A stretch of DNA of 64,000 nucleotides from Paragordius varius (Eukaryota; Nematomorpha): NCBI GenBank assembly GCA_964247055.1, contig OZ176052.1, positions 10,602,001 through 10,666,000 of the forward strand, in the 5' to 3' direction. Shown piece after piece: positions 51,701 through 63,660 of the stretch. Each line of letters opens with the position of its first letter. Position 1 is the stretch's first letter. The notes under the pieces are model-generated. The model saw only the letters and a list, made by a program, of their open reading frames with translations, was not told the origin of the DNA and searched no databases. The position numbers were made by a program, and so were the translations under genes.

Positions 51701-53797
51701 TTATAAAACAAAAGTAAACGGGTCTTGAGTATTTTAGAAATTTTTTGGAGGAAACAATATCAAAATTCCAGAAAATGCATTAGCATGCGACATTCCCTTT
51801 TTCGCAAAGCCACGGTGGTAGGTGCTAAGGAGCAAAATTATTTTTTACCTCCTTATTCGCCACAACTCAATCCGATTGGCCATAAAGAAATCTATTCGGC
51901 TTAATATTCACAAATCCAGAATCGATAGATTCTGTAAAAGCATTAATAGTGATTGTGAACTTAGATGAATTGATATAATAATTAATCACATTTTAAAGCC
52001 TCTAGAACAAGTATTTATAAAATTCTCTCTGATTTAAAAATTTCACAAAAAGGGTGTATTTTACAAGGTCGGGAACGAAATATACCATAGATTATAGAAA
52101 AGCGATTTAATCATGCCAGATTGGTCAAAGATGTTCCACATGAAAGAATGTTTTTTAACGAGTCTGGTTTCAGTTTAAAACTAACAAATATATGGGGTAG
52201 AGCTCCAAAGGGCAAATCTCTTATTGTAGAGGGATTTAACAAAGGTGCGCTTTATTTTAGGAAAATTAAAATTTTTTTGTTATTATGCATGAGTGAATGT
52301 CAAGAAAGAATAATTTATTACAAAAGGCGCGTTCAAAAAGAATATTATATAATTTTTTGACGAAATCAATAACTAAAATTACTGGAAATTTATTCATAGT
52401 TTGCGACAATGCTCCTATACACAAAACCGCGGTTGTAGGTGAATTAAGGAGCAAAATTATTTTTTTAACCTTCTTATCCATCAGAACTCAATCCGATTAA
52501 GTGTTCCATTTAAGATTATTAATTACCTATATTTTTTGAAAAAAATAAAATTTTGTTTTAAATTTAAATAATACTTAAAAAATAATAAACTGTGCCATAA
52601 AGATATATTTTATATTAATAATGAGTTATATTAGTTCAAAAACACATAATTTATTTTTAGGGTGAATTTAATTGTTCAAGGGTGAATTTGAATTGTTCAA
52701 GGGTGAGTGTGAAATGGTATACATAAAAATGGAGAAAAACCGTTGTGATGTGCCATTTTAAAGAATTGCAAGACTTTGCAAAGATAGAAAATCTTAATAA
52801 TTATTATGATTTTTATTCCAACATTTTGTTAAAATGTCTGTAAAAGAACCGATAGAAAAGAATTATTGGTTTATATTTTATAATATTGTATTAAAACGCC
52901 AAAAAATATATTTATTTTAATAAAATTTATATTTAACTTTTTTGTGTTATGACTTTTGAGTGGTTTTTTTGTTATTACATACTTAATATGTCATATTTAA
53001 AATTAAAACGATATGTCCTTTGGAATTTGTGGTTAAACAAAACGTAAAACAATAACTAAAATTAATGACACTCATGTACGCATGATTCTTAGTTTGCTAA
53101 TTTTGAAATATAAAAATTTGCCTATATGTAATATATGTAAACCTAATAAACCCTATTTCTTTAATGTTAAAAAAGCTTTGAAAACTAATTAAAAACATAA
53201 CCTAACATTGGTAATTTAGATATAATGTTATATATTGGAAAATTACAAGGGTGTAGGACTCGCAGTACAAATTGGTGTGATTCCAAAAATTTTGCGACAA
53301 TCAAGCCATTTTCGAAATGTTGTTTCATTCTAACGGCTAATGTTTTAAGGCCACGATTCACCAGATAACAATCAAATGGGGATGGAACACCTCCCATCGC
53401 TAACATTATTTGAAATCAGTGTTAATTGTTAAATAAAATTATTACACAGTTTAAAATATATATTTTATCCAAAAACTATTACAAATAAAAAAAATCATGT
53501 TTGTCGAAAATAGTTATCACATATAATCTTACCATTCTGTAAAAACTTCAACTGTTCAAAGAGTGCGTCTGAATTAGTGCAAATAGATCCCATAACAACA
53601 TCCGTGTGCCCTTAATTATATAAAAAAATATTGTAGGCAAAAAACAAATTTTTGAATTAAATCGTATTGTAAAATATATGCATACCATTCATATATTTGG
53701 TCAGCGAGTGTGTGACGATATCTGCCCCAAGATCTAACGGATGCTAAAAAAGACGATAAAATATATCTTTGACCTTTAAGTTTCATCATTTTATGAT

Positions 53798-53836
<39 letters not shown>

Positions 53837-55344
53837 TGTTTATTTTTTATATTTTTTTAAATTTTTATGTTTTTACGCCATATTTAGCTTTGTACGAAAA
53901 AAAGCATATTTGAATAAATTTAATTGTTAAATTCTAAATTTAAATTGGTAAATTAATGTATTGCTTTTAAAAAAATTGATACTTGATATTAATACATAAT
54001 ATTTCCTTGTATTTTATAAATAATTACTTTGACTATACATGATTAATTAATGGAAAATAACGATTAAAGGCGAAAACTGGGGCAACATTATTTTTAATTA
54101 AATACACATTATGATGTTATTTCATATTTTTACATTTAAACCTTTTTTGAAAAATATTGCAAAACTCGAATATCTTATATCCATAAGATAGAAAAATTTT
54201 AGATTATAACTTGAAAGTAAGGCGTGATAAAAGTATTATCTACAACGATCGTTATCGATTCGTTGAAACCTTTGCATATTCGAGCACATTCGGCAATATC
54301 AATCAATTTTAGGGTTGGGTTTGTTGGTGTTTCAATCCAAAATATCTTATTTATTCAGTAAATATTGAAAAAAAATTAATGATACAAAATAATTTTAATG
54401 TAATAAAGTAAATATGTTTCCGTTTCTTCTTGCTCTATTGCTGCACAATAAAGGAGGAAAAACAACAAACAAAGTTTTTATATATTAATTAAGAAACATT
54501 TTTAGCCAATAATAAAGCTTACTGCTACGATATATATATTTCCCTATTTCTGTTTAATTGTTTGTAAACAATTAATATTTAACTTAAAAATATTTTTATA
54601 AAACTTTTGTCCTTGGCTGGAGGGCTTGTTTTATCTTTTCCGGTTGTGTTGCATCGACGAATGTAATGTCTAAACCCCATTTTCTCGCTACTTTATCCAA
54701 AAATCGGAATGTGCCTTAAAGCAATATTTATGTATTTACATAATAATCTGATTATTCATGTAATTTAAGCAAAAATTTGGCGTGTTAAAAATTAATTTAA
54801 AATAATATATAATTTGAGTTATCGATTGTGATTAAGGGAAAAAATAATAGATTTTACAGAAAAACGAGTTTCTTTAAATATAAAATTTTTTAAAATTTAT
54901 TAAATTTGTAAAAAAAAGATAAAAATACATACAGAATCGTTAACTATTAAAAATTTTATACCTCCATATACATCATCCACGCATAAGATATGGTCACCGG
55001 CCTCTGCCAACGCTACTATATTATTTAGGGCTGAAAGACCCGATGAATATGTTAAGCCATATTTTGCATTTTCGAGAGATGCTATGCATTGCTCCAAAGA
55101 TTCCCGAGTAGGATTTCCACTTCTGGAATAATCGTATTTCTGTGCGTAAAATCAAAAACAATTAATGTCAAAATAATTTTAATAATTTAGTAAAAATCAC
55201 CTCTGGTTTTCCAGGATAACGTTGTTTAAATGTTGTACTAAGTGATATGGGTGGAACTAATGGTAAAAAACTCCAATTTTCTGGATCTTGGCCTTCGTGA
55301 ATTGCACGTGTTGCAAAATGTTTGAAACCACCAACTCCTGACAT
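48787..55344 (-). CDS. CTH: Cystathionine gamma-lyase
   Basis: Ten exons in gene order: 55201-55344, 54962-55139, 54605-54714, 54211-54345, 53686-53743, 53533-53610, 53247-53399, 49785-49906, 49611-49663, 48787-48964; 402 residues, the usual length. A PLP-dependent Cys/Met-metabolism enzyme that splits cystathionine into cysteine, 2-oxobutyrate and ammonia in the cytosol and can release H2S. Seen: [68 protein letters not shown] with the PLP lysine at about 205, and [13 protein letters not shown] then IRLSIGLED. These favour gamma-lyase over the gamma-synthase or beta-lyase relatives. The 3,340-nt seventh intron holds transposon debris. The start is fixed by [14 protein letters not shown]; the frame upstream is only antisense to GTPBP10. 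Confidence 0.96.
48979..49170. mobile_element. Mariner-type MITE end beside a CTH acceptor
   Basis: 'TA-cagtaaaaaatgaaatta' begins at 48,979, 15 nt upstream (in gene direction) of the last CTH exon, followed by the family's 'agacaaa' and T-run blocks. The far end is not identifiable, so the right limit is approximate. On the gene strand the terminus supplies the T-rich tract of the acceptor. Confidence 0.45.
50597..50863. mobile_element. hAT-type MITE in the large CTH intron
   Basis: Terminal inverted repeats 'cagtggttcccaa' and 'ttgggaaccactg' are perfect over 13 bp and enclose 267 bp. GC-rich 'gcccc' blocks lie just inside, as in the elements at 10,888 and 39,726. The flanking 8-mers do not match, so the duplication has decayed or one edge was altered. 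Confidence 0.75.
50990..51430 (-). pseudogene. Tc1/mariner (IS630-like) transposase remnant
   Basis: The minus strand encodes a DDE_3-type fragment with [16 protein letters not shown], the first catalytic Asp block of IS630/Tc1-mariner transposases. Further along (toward 50,990) the sequence pairs with the plus-strand copy at 52,250-52,450. The frame is short and interrupted, so this is a dead DNA-transposon piece inside the CTH intron. Confidence 0.6.
51750..52500 (+). pseudogene. Two further IS630-like transposase remnants
   Basis: 52,100-52,250 encodes [11 protein letters not shown] then ESGFSLKL and RAPKGKSL; 52,375-52,500 encodes [12 protein letters not shown], the second catalytic block, and ends near a PELNPI-like motif. 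A separate fragment at about 51,810-51,895 repeats the end with 'PYSPQLNPI'. The Asp before ESG seen in the 51 kb copy is absent at 52,150 in the reading I see, and frames are interrupted. With the reversed copy at 51 kb this forms an inverted pair. Confidence 0.6.
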
Positions 55345-55420
55345 GATGCAAATATGAATGTTTGAAATAAACGCGTGTTTTGGTGGTGTATTCAAATGAA
55401 AAATTTTGATCGACAATGTA
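55345..55420. promoter_or_regulatory. Divergent promoter region, CTH and GTPBP10
   Basis: 76 bp separate the two start codons. No acceptor-like sequence abuts either ATG here, unlike at MED20/RFX. No TATA box was recognised. A shared bidirectional promoter is inferred. Confidence 0.5.
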
Positions 55421-56458
55421 ATGTCTAAATTGCGAACAACAAAATTTATTGATTCACTTAAGCTGTTGGTAGCTGGTGGTAGAGGTGGGGATGGCTTAGC
55501 CAAATATAACGGCATTGGCGGAAATGGAGGCTCTATCATAGCTAAAGCTGCCCTTAAGACAAGCCTGAATAATGTTTATAAATTATATATGGGGAAAAAA
55601 GTATTAGCTTTACCTGGAGAAAATTCCAAAATGTTTGCGCTTAAAGGTCAAGATGGACGTGACACTTGTATATCCGTTCCGGTTGGTACCCAATTTTACG
55701 CTATGAACTATCAATTTGATAAATGGCAAGAATTTTACATTGGGGAAGTAGATAAGGTTGATCAACAACTCCTCTTGGCCAAAGGAGGCTGTGGTGGAAC
55801 CAAAGAAACATTTTACTCTGGTCAACCGGGTAAAAAGACTTTTGTTCGATTTGACCTAAAACTGCTGGCTGATGTTGGATTGGTTGGATTCCCTAATGCC
55901 GGTAAATCTACTTTGTTAAAAGCCATATCGAACGCCAACCCAAAAATTGCAAATTATCCTTTTACTACGCTTAAGCCTCAATTGGGTATGATGCAATATT
56001 CCGACCTACGACAAATTTCAATGGTAGATCTCCCCGGTCTTATTGAAGGGGCATCACAAAATCATGGTTTAGGCCACACATTTCTCAAACATATTGAAAG
56101 AACTAAACTTCTCGTCTACATCATTGATGTTTTTGGTTTTACCTTAGATTTATATTCTTCTCAGTTCCGATCCCCACTCGACTGTTTAAATTTGCTGACA
56201 AAAGAGGTCCAATTATATGATCCTGCCTTATTGGATAGACCAGCTATATTGCTTATCAATAAAATAGATCTCAACCCTAATTTTGACGTTCACGGCTTTT
56301 TAAACGAATATAAAAAGGGAGAAATGGATAATAAAATAAAATTTGATGATGTTATACCTATTTCTGCTAAAAGAAGTATAAATATTGAAACGGTTAAAGA
56401 CAAATTAAGGCATCTCTTGGATGATGTTGCAGTTAAAGCGATTCAAGCTTCTATTTAA
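55421..56458 (+). CDS. GTPBP10: Obg-family GTPase GTPBP10 (mitochondrial ribosome assembly)
   Basis: 345 residues in one uninterrupted exon, starting at the first ATG (MSKLRTTKFIDSLKLL). The Gly-rich Obg fold occupies about residues 15-145 (VAGGRGGDG, GIGGNGGSI, LAKGGCGGT). G motifs: GFPNAGKST at 156-164 (G1), PFTT (G2), DLPG at 203-206 (G3), NKID at about 280 (G4), SAK at about 315 (G5). GTPBP10 is known to act in late assembly of the large mitochondrial ribosomal subunit; GFPNAG with the shortened Obg domain fits it better than GTPBP5. It is somewhat shorter than the human protein (about 387). It is the only intronless gene here, although its divergent partner CTH has nine introns. Confidence 0.95.
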   Translation: MSKLRTTKFIDSLKLLVAGGRGGDGLAKYNGIGGNGGSIIAKAALKTSLNNVYKLYMGKKVLALPGENSKMFALKGQDGRDTCISVPVGTQFYAMNYQFDKWQEFYIGEVDKVDQQLLLAKGGCGGTKETFYSGQPGKKTFVRFDLKLLADVGLVGFPNAGKSTLLKAISNANPKIANYPFTTLKPQLGMMQYSDLRQISMVDLPGLIEGASQNHGLGHTFLKHIERTKLLVYIIDVFGFTLDLYSSQFRSPLDCLNLLTKEVQLYDPALLDRPAILLINKIDLNPNFDVHGFLNEYKKGEMDNKIKFDDVIPISAKRSINIETVKDKLRHLLDDVAVKAIQASI

Positions 56459-56513
56459 TTATTACTTTTATTGTATATTAATAAATTTGGTTTATTTCTG
56501 CATTAGTATAACA

Positions 56514-59500
56514 TAATGTGACCAGATAGGCTGTTTTTCGCAGTACAGTACTGGGTTTTCACAAAAAAACTGCGCCTGTACTGCGCCCACTTTTGTACTG
56601 CTTTTTAAAATCAAAAAAATTAATTTTTAAATATACAAATTACCTTTTATTTATTCAAAAAATTAATTTAGAATTTAATATAGTACCCTCTGTAAAAATA
56701 ACCTCATAGTTTGTAAAGAAATCCTTTTTGAGGTACAAAACTAAAGATTGGCCTATTCTTAGTTAATGTTTTATTTTCTGCTCCTATTATACATAAAAGT
56801 TAGGATTACAGCCTTTCGCGCAGTGGCGAGACTATAAATCTCGGACTCCACACCGTATAATTCCGGCTAATGCTTTCACTCAGGTCCGAAAAAAGAGGTG
56901 CCTCAATACAAAATAATAAAAAAATTTATGATATTTTTATAAATGTTTGATAGTTTAGAAAGTTTATTTTTTGTTAAAATTATTAAACTAAAAATTATAT
57001 AGAAAAATTGAAAATTTATTATATATGGCATAAGATTTCAAAATATCCTGTTTTCGTATTAAAAAATTAAGATTTGTGGAAGGTATGATAATTCTTATTT
57101 TGCTAAACTTTAATTTTTATAAGTTATCTTATTTTTTTGCATTAAATTTGATATATTTTGTTGAAGCGTATTTCAAACTGTTTTGAAGCATGATGGAAAC
57201 GGTATAACGCTTTAAGATATAATAAAATCCTTTTTCCAAAAAATTCGATGATGTTGAACATTCAGAATTTTAATTTAAAGGTTTGGTTGCTTGCGAATTT
57301 TGGGGGATTTTTAGAAAAAACACAATTTTCATTTGACATAAATTTGAAAACGAACGAATATTTTAAACAAATGAGTGAGAAATTAGCATTTATATATTTA
57401 GATCAGTGATACTCAAACCGCGGCCCGCGGGCCGCATGCGGCCCTAAGAGTGCTTTAAAATTGCACTATGACCATATCGATACTTATATTATTTTTTTAA
57501 CACATAAACGAATTTTCGATTATTTTAATATTAATTTATTTTCTTTAGAAATTTTGGTAGTTTTTACCCAATTCGAAATGTAAAAAATTTTCCTACATTA
57601 AAATAATTTCAAAATTTTGGCACACGTTGCTTCTGTGTCTGTATTCTATTTTCTTTTCTATTTTGAAATTTTTATTGCAATCCTTTTTTGTATTTAAGCA
57701 AGCCTTTCACTTAAACTTGCATATACATATTCTTTTCATTGCTCTCCCGCCTCATTTTTTACAACTCTTTCCCATAAATTATTTTTCAAATAAACATCAT
57801 TAAATTTCAACTTGTTTTTTTATAGCGTAATATTTTTTGAAAAAATTTACATAATATTTAAACATAAATTCAAAAGATGACATCTAATGCTAAAAAACGT
57901 AAATTATCCGATGAAAATCGCCCTTTAAAAAAGAATGGGAAGAAATATTCTTTGTCGTTATAAATACAAATGTTGTTACCTACCTTATATGTAAGGACAA
58001 CATTATAATAAAAAAACAATATTGAAATTTTACAATCCATTTTTCTCATAAATTACCAGAAAATCATGAGGAAAAACGAAAAATATAAAAAGATTAAGGA
58101 ATTATACCAGAAAGGAAAATCTATTATGTCCATAACTTTCCCAGAAAAAAGTTGTATAATTAGCTTCGTATGAAATTTGTTATATTTTAGGAAAAAATAT
58201 GAAACCGTTTGTTGATTGCCAACTAAAAGAATGTCTAATAAATGGTTGCACTTTTTTATTTGATAAATTCCATATAAAGATCAAATCATGAGGCATATTA
58301 AAAACTTCAACTTTCTGCAACATGTGCTCGACGCATTGAAGATTAAATATATTTTTAACAATACATTATTGGCTCTGAAAAACTGCAAATATTTTAGTAA
58401 TGCTATTAATTTTAGCACTGATATTAGTACAACACCTCAATATGCGCTCTTCTTATTTGCAACGACAACATAATCAACGAATATTTAAAATTTTTACCAA
58501 TTAATAATACCATGAAAGGAAGTGATTTTCTCGAAATAATTAACACCTTTTTCGATAATAATGATATATCTATGAAAAAATGGTGTCAATCTGCACAGAT
58601 GGCTGTCCCTCTATGATTGGAATAATCAAAGGATTTATTCTTCTTTTGAAAAACAAATATAATTTACAAAATATTTTATCCTTTCACTGCTTTGTTCATC
58701 AAACTTGGTTTCGCGTGTAAAAGATGAATCACTCAATTCAGTAACGGTTGTGGATATAGTTAACCGCATCCGTGGCAGAGAATTCAACCGCTGTAAATTC
58801 AAAAACCTCCTGAAAGATATCGACAGTGAGTTTAATTATATTCTTTTGTACACTGCTGTGAGATGGCTATAGCAAAGTATTAAATAGATTTTTTGTTTTA
58901 AGACATGAAATTCTATTATTTATAAAAGACAACAGAAAGTTTGACGAGGAAATTAGTAACATAGGGTAGGTTTTATTAGCCTACCTTTGAAACATTACTT
59001 ATAAACTTTTTTAATACGTCGTCCAGGAAGCAAAATAATAACCCAAATTGTTAATGTAATATCTTTTAAAAATTAATAATTTAAACTAGATTTTATAAAT
59101 TAAACACTTCTATATTTTCCAACACTTAAAACGATTCATAAAAAATATATGGAATTTACCGCGGAGATTAATTTAATAATAGATCATCTAACATTTTTAT
59201 CTAATGAGATATAATTCAGATTTCAAAAATTAAATTATATTAAAAATTGCTTAAAACTCGTGGAAAATCCATGGCATATGGATATATTAAATATTAAACA
59301 ACTTGAGAGCATTTCGGTTTTGATCAGGCGCATATCATTGAAGACTTCGTAGGTTTAAAAATTCCAATTTGGATATTCAAAGAGAATCGTTGAGAAGAAA
59401 GATATGTAGAGTTTTGGCAAGATGTGCCAAATAAATATGAAAATATATAAAAATGTGCCCAAGTTATCCTAACTCTTTTTCACGTGTGAGACGTCATATT

Positions 59501-60333
59501 CAAAAATAAAATATGTCAAGAATACATACAGAAACCGCTTAATCGATGATCATATGGACGTATTAAGATTGGCCTGTCATGAGGTGAAACCAAATTTGTC
59601 AAAAATATTTGTTAATATCGAAATAAAAATTGTTATCAAAATATTTTAATTTTTTAAACTAAATGGTAAACCAGATTTTAGCTGGATTTACATGCGATCC
59701 GCAAAAAATTCATTGTGCTGACTTAGAGTATAAATATCTGCATATGTGTTAAATAGCTATAGAATATTTGCCATTATAAGGTTCATGGCCCTCGAAAAAA
59801 AAATATATTTTATTTGGCCCGTCAAATTTTTTTGGTGAGTACCACTGATTTAGATTGTTATAACATACCGTTTTTATATCGTTTCCATCATGCTCAAAAT
59901 TGTATGAATCGGAATTTTGCGTTTATTTAGAACAGTTTATTTTAATAGACCCAAAAATTTTGGACTTTTAGAGACTACATCTAAAAATTTAAATTTTTTA
60001 AAATATTGTTTCGCTTTTTATATGTAGTTTATGTTATTTTAGTGATATTTCTTGTAATTAAGCATTTATTCACCAAAAAATATTGAAAAAAATGCGCACC
60101 TTTTACAATTTTATACGGACCACTTACAACAAAAGTGTAAATAACTCCTTTTAATAATAAGGAAAACCAAAAGCACCATCATAATCCTGATATTTTCTTA
60201 TCAGAATATATATATATTTCATCGGGTTATTTTTTGTGGAAACTGTGTAATATACCACACTGATGGTGTAAAAACAGGCAAAGTATGATTTAATTTTGTA
60301 CTGCGTCCAAGTTTAAAATATTTGGTTACATTA
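56514..60333 (-). mobile_element. Foldback/hAT-like element, second copy, split by a hAT transposon
   Basis: Reverse-orientation sister of 36,641-38,265. Ends TAATGTGACC and, in reverse at the other side, TAATGTAACC, with an 8-bp duplication 'gtataaca' (56506-56513 and 60334-60341). Interior blocks follow the same order reversed, including 'cgccactgcgcgaaagg', 'gcatgatggaaacggtat' and the AT-rich tract near 60,210. Without the inserted hAT element it is about 1.37 kb. It starts 55 bp after the GTPBP10 stop. Confidence 0.8.
57404..59847 (+). mobile_element. hAT transposon remnant (ZBED5/GTF2IRD2-like transposase)
   Basis: 2,444 bp with ends 'cagtgatactc' and 'gagtaccactg' (one mismatch when inverted) and a perfect 8-bp duplication 'atttagat' (57396-57403 and 59848-59855). 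The left end continues into a GC-rich 'ccgcggcccgcgggccgc' block. From 57,877 the plus strand reads KKRKLSDENRPLKKEWEE, a BED-finger-type start of this transposase group. Near 58,800-58,870 KNLLKDIDSEFNYILLYT-like and AVRWL-like pieces match the later catalytic core. Many stops and frame changes interrupt it, so it is inactive. Confidence 0.8.
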
Positions 60334-60341
60334 GTATAACA

Positions 60342-61926
60342 TCGTTTCATAATTAAATACGATATATCGTAAAACACTTTTTTTCAGATGGGACATATTT
60401 TAATCAATAGTTTATGATTTTTTTCCCTATAACGCGTTTCAATGGGGTACGGTTCGACGCAGCTTTATGCAGTTTAAAGTTCTGAACAATAGTCTTTTTT
60501 GTGCAGTTTCTCCATTCGTTGCTGTTTGATTGTTAAATCGCACCAAACCACATCTTAACAAGACTAATCGAGATTCATATAGAATCGGTCCAGAAAAATA
60601 TATCAGCTTCGCAATGGTAGAAACCTACTGTTTCGAACCAAATTATTTGGTAATATGTATAATATGCATTTTTATATGAGTTCCAAAAGTCTCACTTTTA
60701 GAAATCGAAGCTAGTGTTCTTGCACTAGGCGCAAAAAAAAATTTTGATTGATAATAAATACATACTTAAAATTTGTCAAAACGTATCAAATCATTATAAT
60801 GCATGCTGGGAATATAACGCTCTTTCCAGATAATAATTTAATACTGATAATTTATTATAATTCTTGGTTTAAAGATTAGTTAAATTTAATTATAGTTAAT
60901 ATAATTTTAAAAATATCTAAATAATATTTTAAACAAAATAAGACCTTAGAAATTTTTGAGAATTCGAATTATGTAGAAAAAGTAATTTTATATTATATCA
61001 AAATGTTTTTTACTATTCGTGAAATACCTTAAAATACGTTTTATAATTATTTTTTCAAAATTTGATAAAAAAGATTGATTTTGACGCAATATTTTTTGTG
61101 CATAACAAAGAGTTTTAACATGCCATCTCGGCGTTTTTGCTATTAAACGCAATAGCTCTTTTAATGACTTTTCAAAGTTGTTTTGCTTATTCGATCAATT
61201 TTACCTAAATTATTTGTCTAGAAATATTAAAGGCATTTCATAATAAATTTAAACAGGGAACCAGGCCGAAAAAAGTGAAACCATTCGGCCCAATAGAACC
61301 GGGTCCTGTTCTATATGGTTTCGATTCCGGTTTAAAGCCCTAATTTTAATACAATATATAGCAAATATGCCATAATTTTTTCGGTAATCTCGATAAAGTT
61401 GACCTAACTTTATAAATAATTTCCAAGTCCCAAAAGCGAAAGAAGGTACATAATTTTTTGGCATAAAACAATTATAATTCTGTTTAATCGGATTTAAATA
61501 AATGGATCACACAAATATAATCAAAAATAATTGATTTATTATTTATTATAATGTACATTAAATAATTTTAATATACTTAAAAAGCTCTTTAAAACTATAT
61601 TATACATATAAAATAAAGTAGAAAGAGTTCTTTAATCAACACTAAAAATGTATCACACGCCAGATTTTATAAATTTGTAAAATAATCCATAATAATTAAA
61701 TTTTTTGATAAAAAATATATTGCACAATATATTTGAGCATAACAGAGGTGAAAATTGCAAATATAATAAAATAAATTATATGTAATATATGGGGACGGAA
61801 GAATAAGACTTTATATAGATAACTTTTATGATTTATGGTTCAAAAAATACCATATAGAATTCTTTTTTATTCATTATGTTTCAATTTCTTGAACTACAAA
61901 AAAAGATAGTTATAGATGGTTATTCT
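60342..61926. other. Gene-free spacer with a small hAT remnant
   Basis: No gene supported. At 61,254-61,341 a short piece begins 'cagggaacca' and ends 'ggtttaaagccct', like a miniature of the GGAACC-bearing hAT element at 34,728; its flanking 8-mers agree only partly. Confidence 0.45.
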
Positions 61927-63418
61927 TTACTCTTTTTTGAGATTTTTATAGAAGGGGGGTGTTATTGCGGGTTGTCTCATCCAACTTATTCCAATAAAAA
62001 CGACAATTAAAGCGGTTGAAGCCACAACTAAAGCAGCTGATGCTCCAATCACAGATAACATAAAGTTCCGTTGCTATAAGAAAAAATAAAATGCTTTGGA
62101 TTAAAAATATACGACAAAGCTTAAAAATAAAGAGTTACATTGATATTTTTTACAAAATCTTCATATGAAATTTATTATTAAGAGTGTTACCATTTCACAA
62201 CTCTATTTCCTATTTTACGGCCCACGATAGGTTATATTCAAAAACTCATGGTTTAAAAATAATGGTTGTCTTTTTTTGTCTAATTTTCATTTTCACTGTA
62301 AAATTTAGTTTTGTGATTTTATATAATAATAAAAAATACCGCTAATTCGTATTCCATTTTCGAGACAATCTCATCCCTAAATATGTAAAAGGGAATATAT
62401 ATGTAAAATTGTTCGGTGTTTAATAGAAAAAAAATAATTAGGTGTATATTTTCATATATGTTCTCTAAACTAACCGATAAATGTTATATCATTTTAAGAT
62501 AAGACATTTATAATTTGGTAACTTCTGATAAAAATTAATTCTAAAAATTAACAAATTAAAAATCATCAAACTTTAAACAAATTATTCAATATAAAACCAA
62601 AGTCTAATTGATAAGCTTAATCTCTATGGCATTTTAATTGTGATATCATGTTTTATACTTTTAATATATTTTTCATAAATACATTTTAAAAAACGCAATC
62701 AGCCTTTATTCCCTTTTAACTGCGCAAAATATAAAATCATATTTTCAGGTTAGTTGTTTTATAGAAGTCCGCACAAATTAGAGGTGCCTATTTTCAATTT
62801 ATTTATCATTCTCCTTAATTTAAAATTGGAAAAATGGTAAAATAGTTACAATGATGAAGCCTTTTGTGGAACTCGCTCGCCTCTAACTCTTGTTTTATAC
62901 CATCGGGATGCGAACGACATCAACTCATTGGCCGTGCAATTATCTGGTTGATTGTATAGATACATTTTGGATTTACGGAAGCTAATATAAAATATATTTT
63001 CAGTTAAGAATTGAAAAAATATATACATATATTGTAAAAAACAAGTACCTTTTTTTGTAATAAAATTGATTCTTTAAACATTATAAAAAAAGTAAACGCC
63101 TTTTTTTGTAAAATTTAAAAAAAATTCATGGGCAAAAACCAATGATTATTTTAATACTATATTCGAAAATTAATAAATTTTAATCCTAATATTAATTATA
63201 TCCGTATCAAACCATATCGTATATTTTAACAAAATCCAAGTCAAAAAATAAAATACGATAAATTTCGAAAAAATTAATTGTTACCGTAAAAAATGAGTAT
63301 TAAGAAAAATCATAATATTTACAAAATAAAAGCTGGAAATTCATGAATTCCGAATCGGTGCTCCAGTTCATCCGAGGCATCCACATCCACTTTACCAATA
63401 TTCATTTTACTGTTCAAT
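61927..63418 (-). CDS. Thioredoxin-domain transmembrane protein, 3' part
   Basis: Three exons in gene order: 63323-63418, 62888-62981 (or to 62865), 61927-62073 with stop TAA. The first encodes the late part of a thioredoxin fold: MNIGKVDVDASDELEHRFGI followed by HEFPAFI, where the cis-Pro position is filled by the Pro after HEF. The second continues KMYLYNQPDN and NELMSFASRWYKTR. The last encodes one membrane helix (SVIGASAALVVAS and on, about 22 residues) and a short tail ending NLKKE. This is the layout of single-pass ER thioredoxin proteins (TMX type), which assist disulfide chemistry. The CXXC site, signal peptide and start must lie to the right, beyond 63,418 or the window edge. The open frame of the second exon runs on to 62,850, but only the earlier phase-0 donors keep the last exon in frame. 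Confidence 0.7.
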
Positions 63419-63428
63419 CTAAGCGATA

Positions 63429-63660
63429 CAGTAAAAAATGAAATTATGCAGATATCAAACTTAAAGACAAAAAATATTTTTTATAATAGACGCCCAAAGT
63501 TTTTTCAATTATAAAATATTATATAATTAATTATGTTATTAATTTACATGTCAATTTCATATTTTGCACTTTAAAACAATAAGTTATATTTAAATAAATC
63601 AGCACAACACTTCCTTTTCAACTTTTTTTGTCTTAGTTTACCTTTTGGTTTTATATGCCA
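63429..63660. mobile_element. Mariner-type MITE end beside a thioredoxin-gene acceptor
   Basis: 'TA-cagtaaaaaatgaaatta' begins at 63,429, 11 nt from the exon edge at 63,418, followed by 'aaagacaaaa' and 'agacgccc' blocks as in the family. The right end is uncertain. The rest of the window to 64,000 shows no gene. Confidence 0.45.

Noticed and set aside
55406-55420. GTPBP10 start at a TTG, five codons upstream
   Set aside because: Non-ATG start with no family support; the ATG at 55,421 fits.
55345-55539. CTH protein extended 65 codons upstream
   Set aside because: The extension is antisense to the GTPBP10 Obg domain and is Pro-rich only because that domain is Gly-rich; family alignment supports the start at 55,344.
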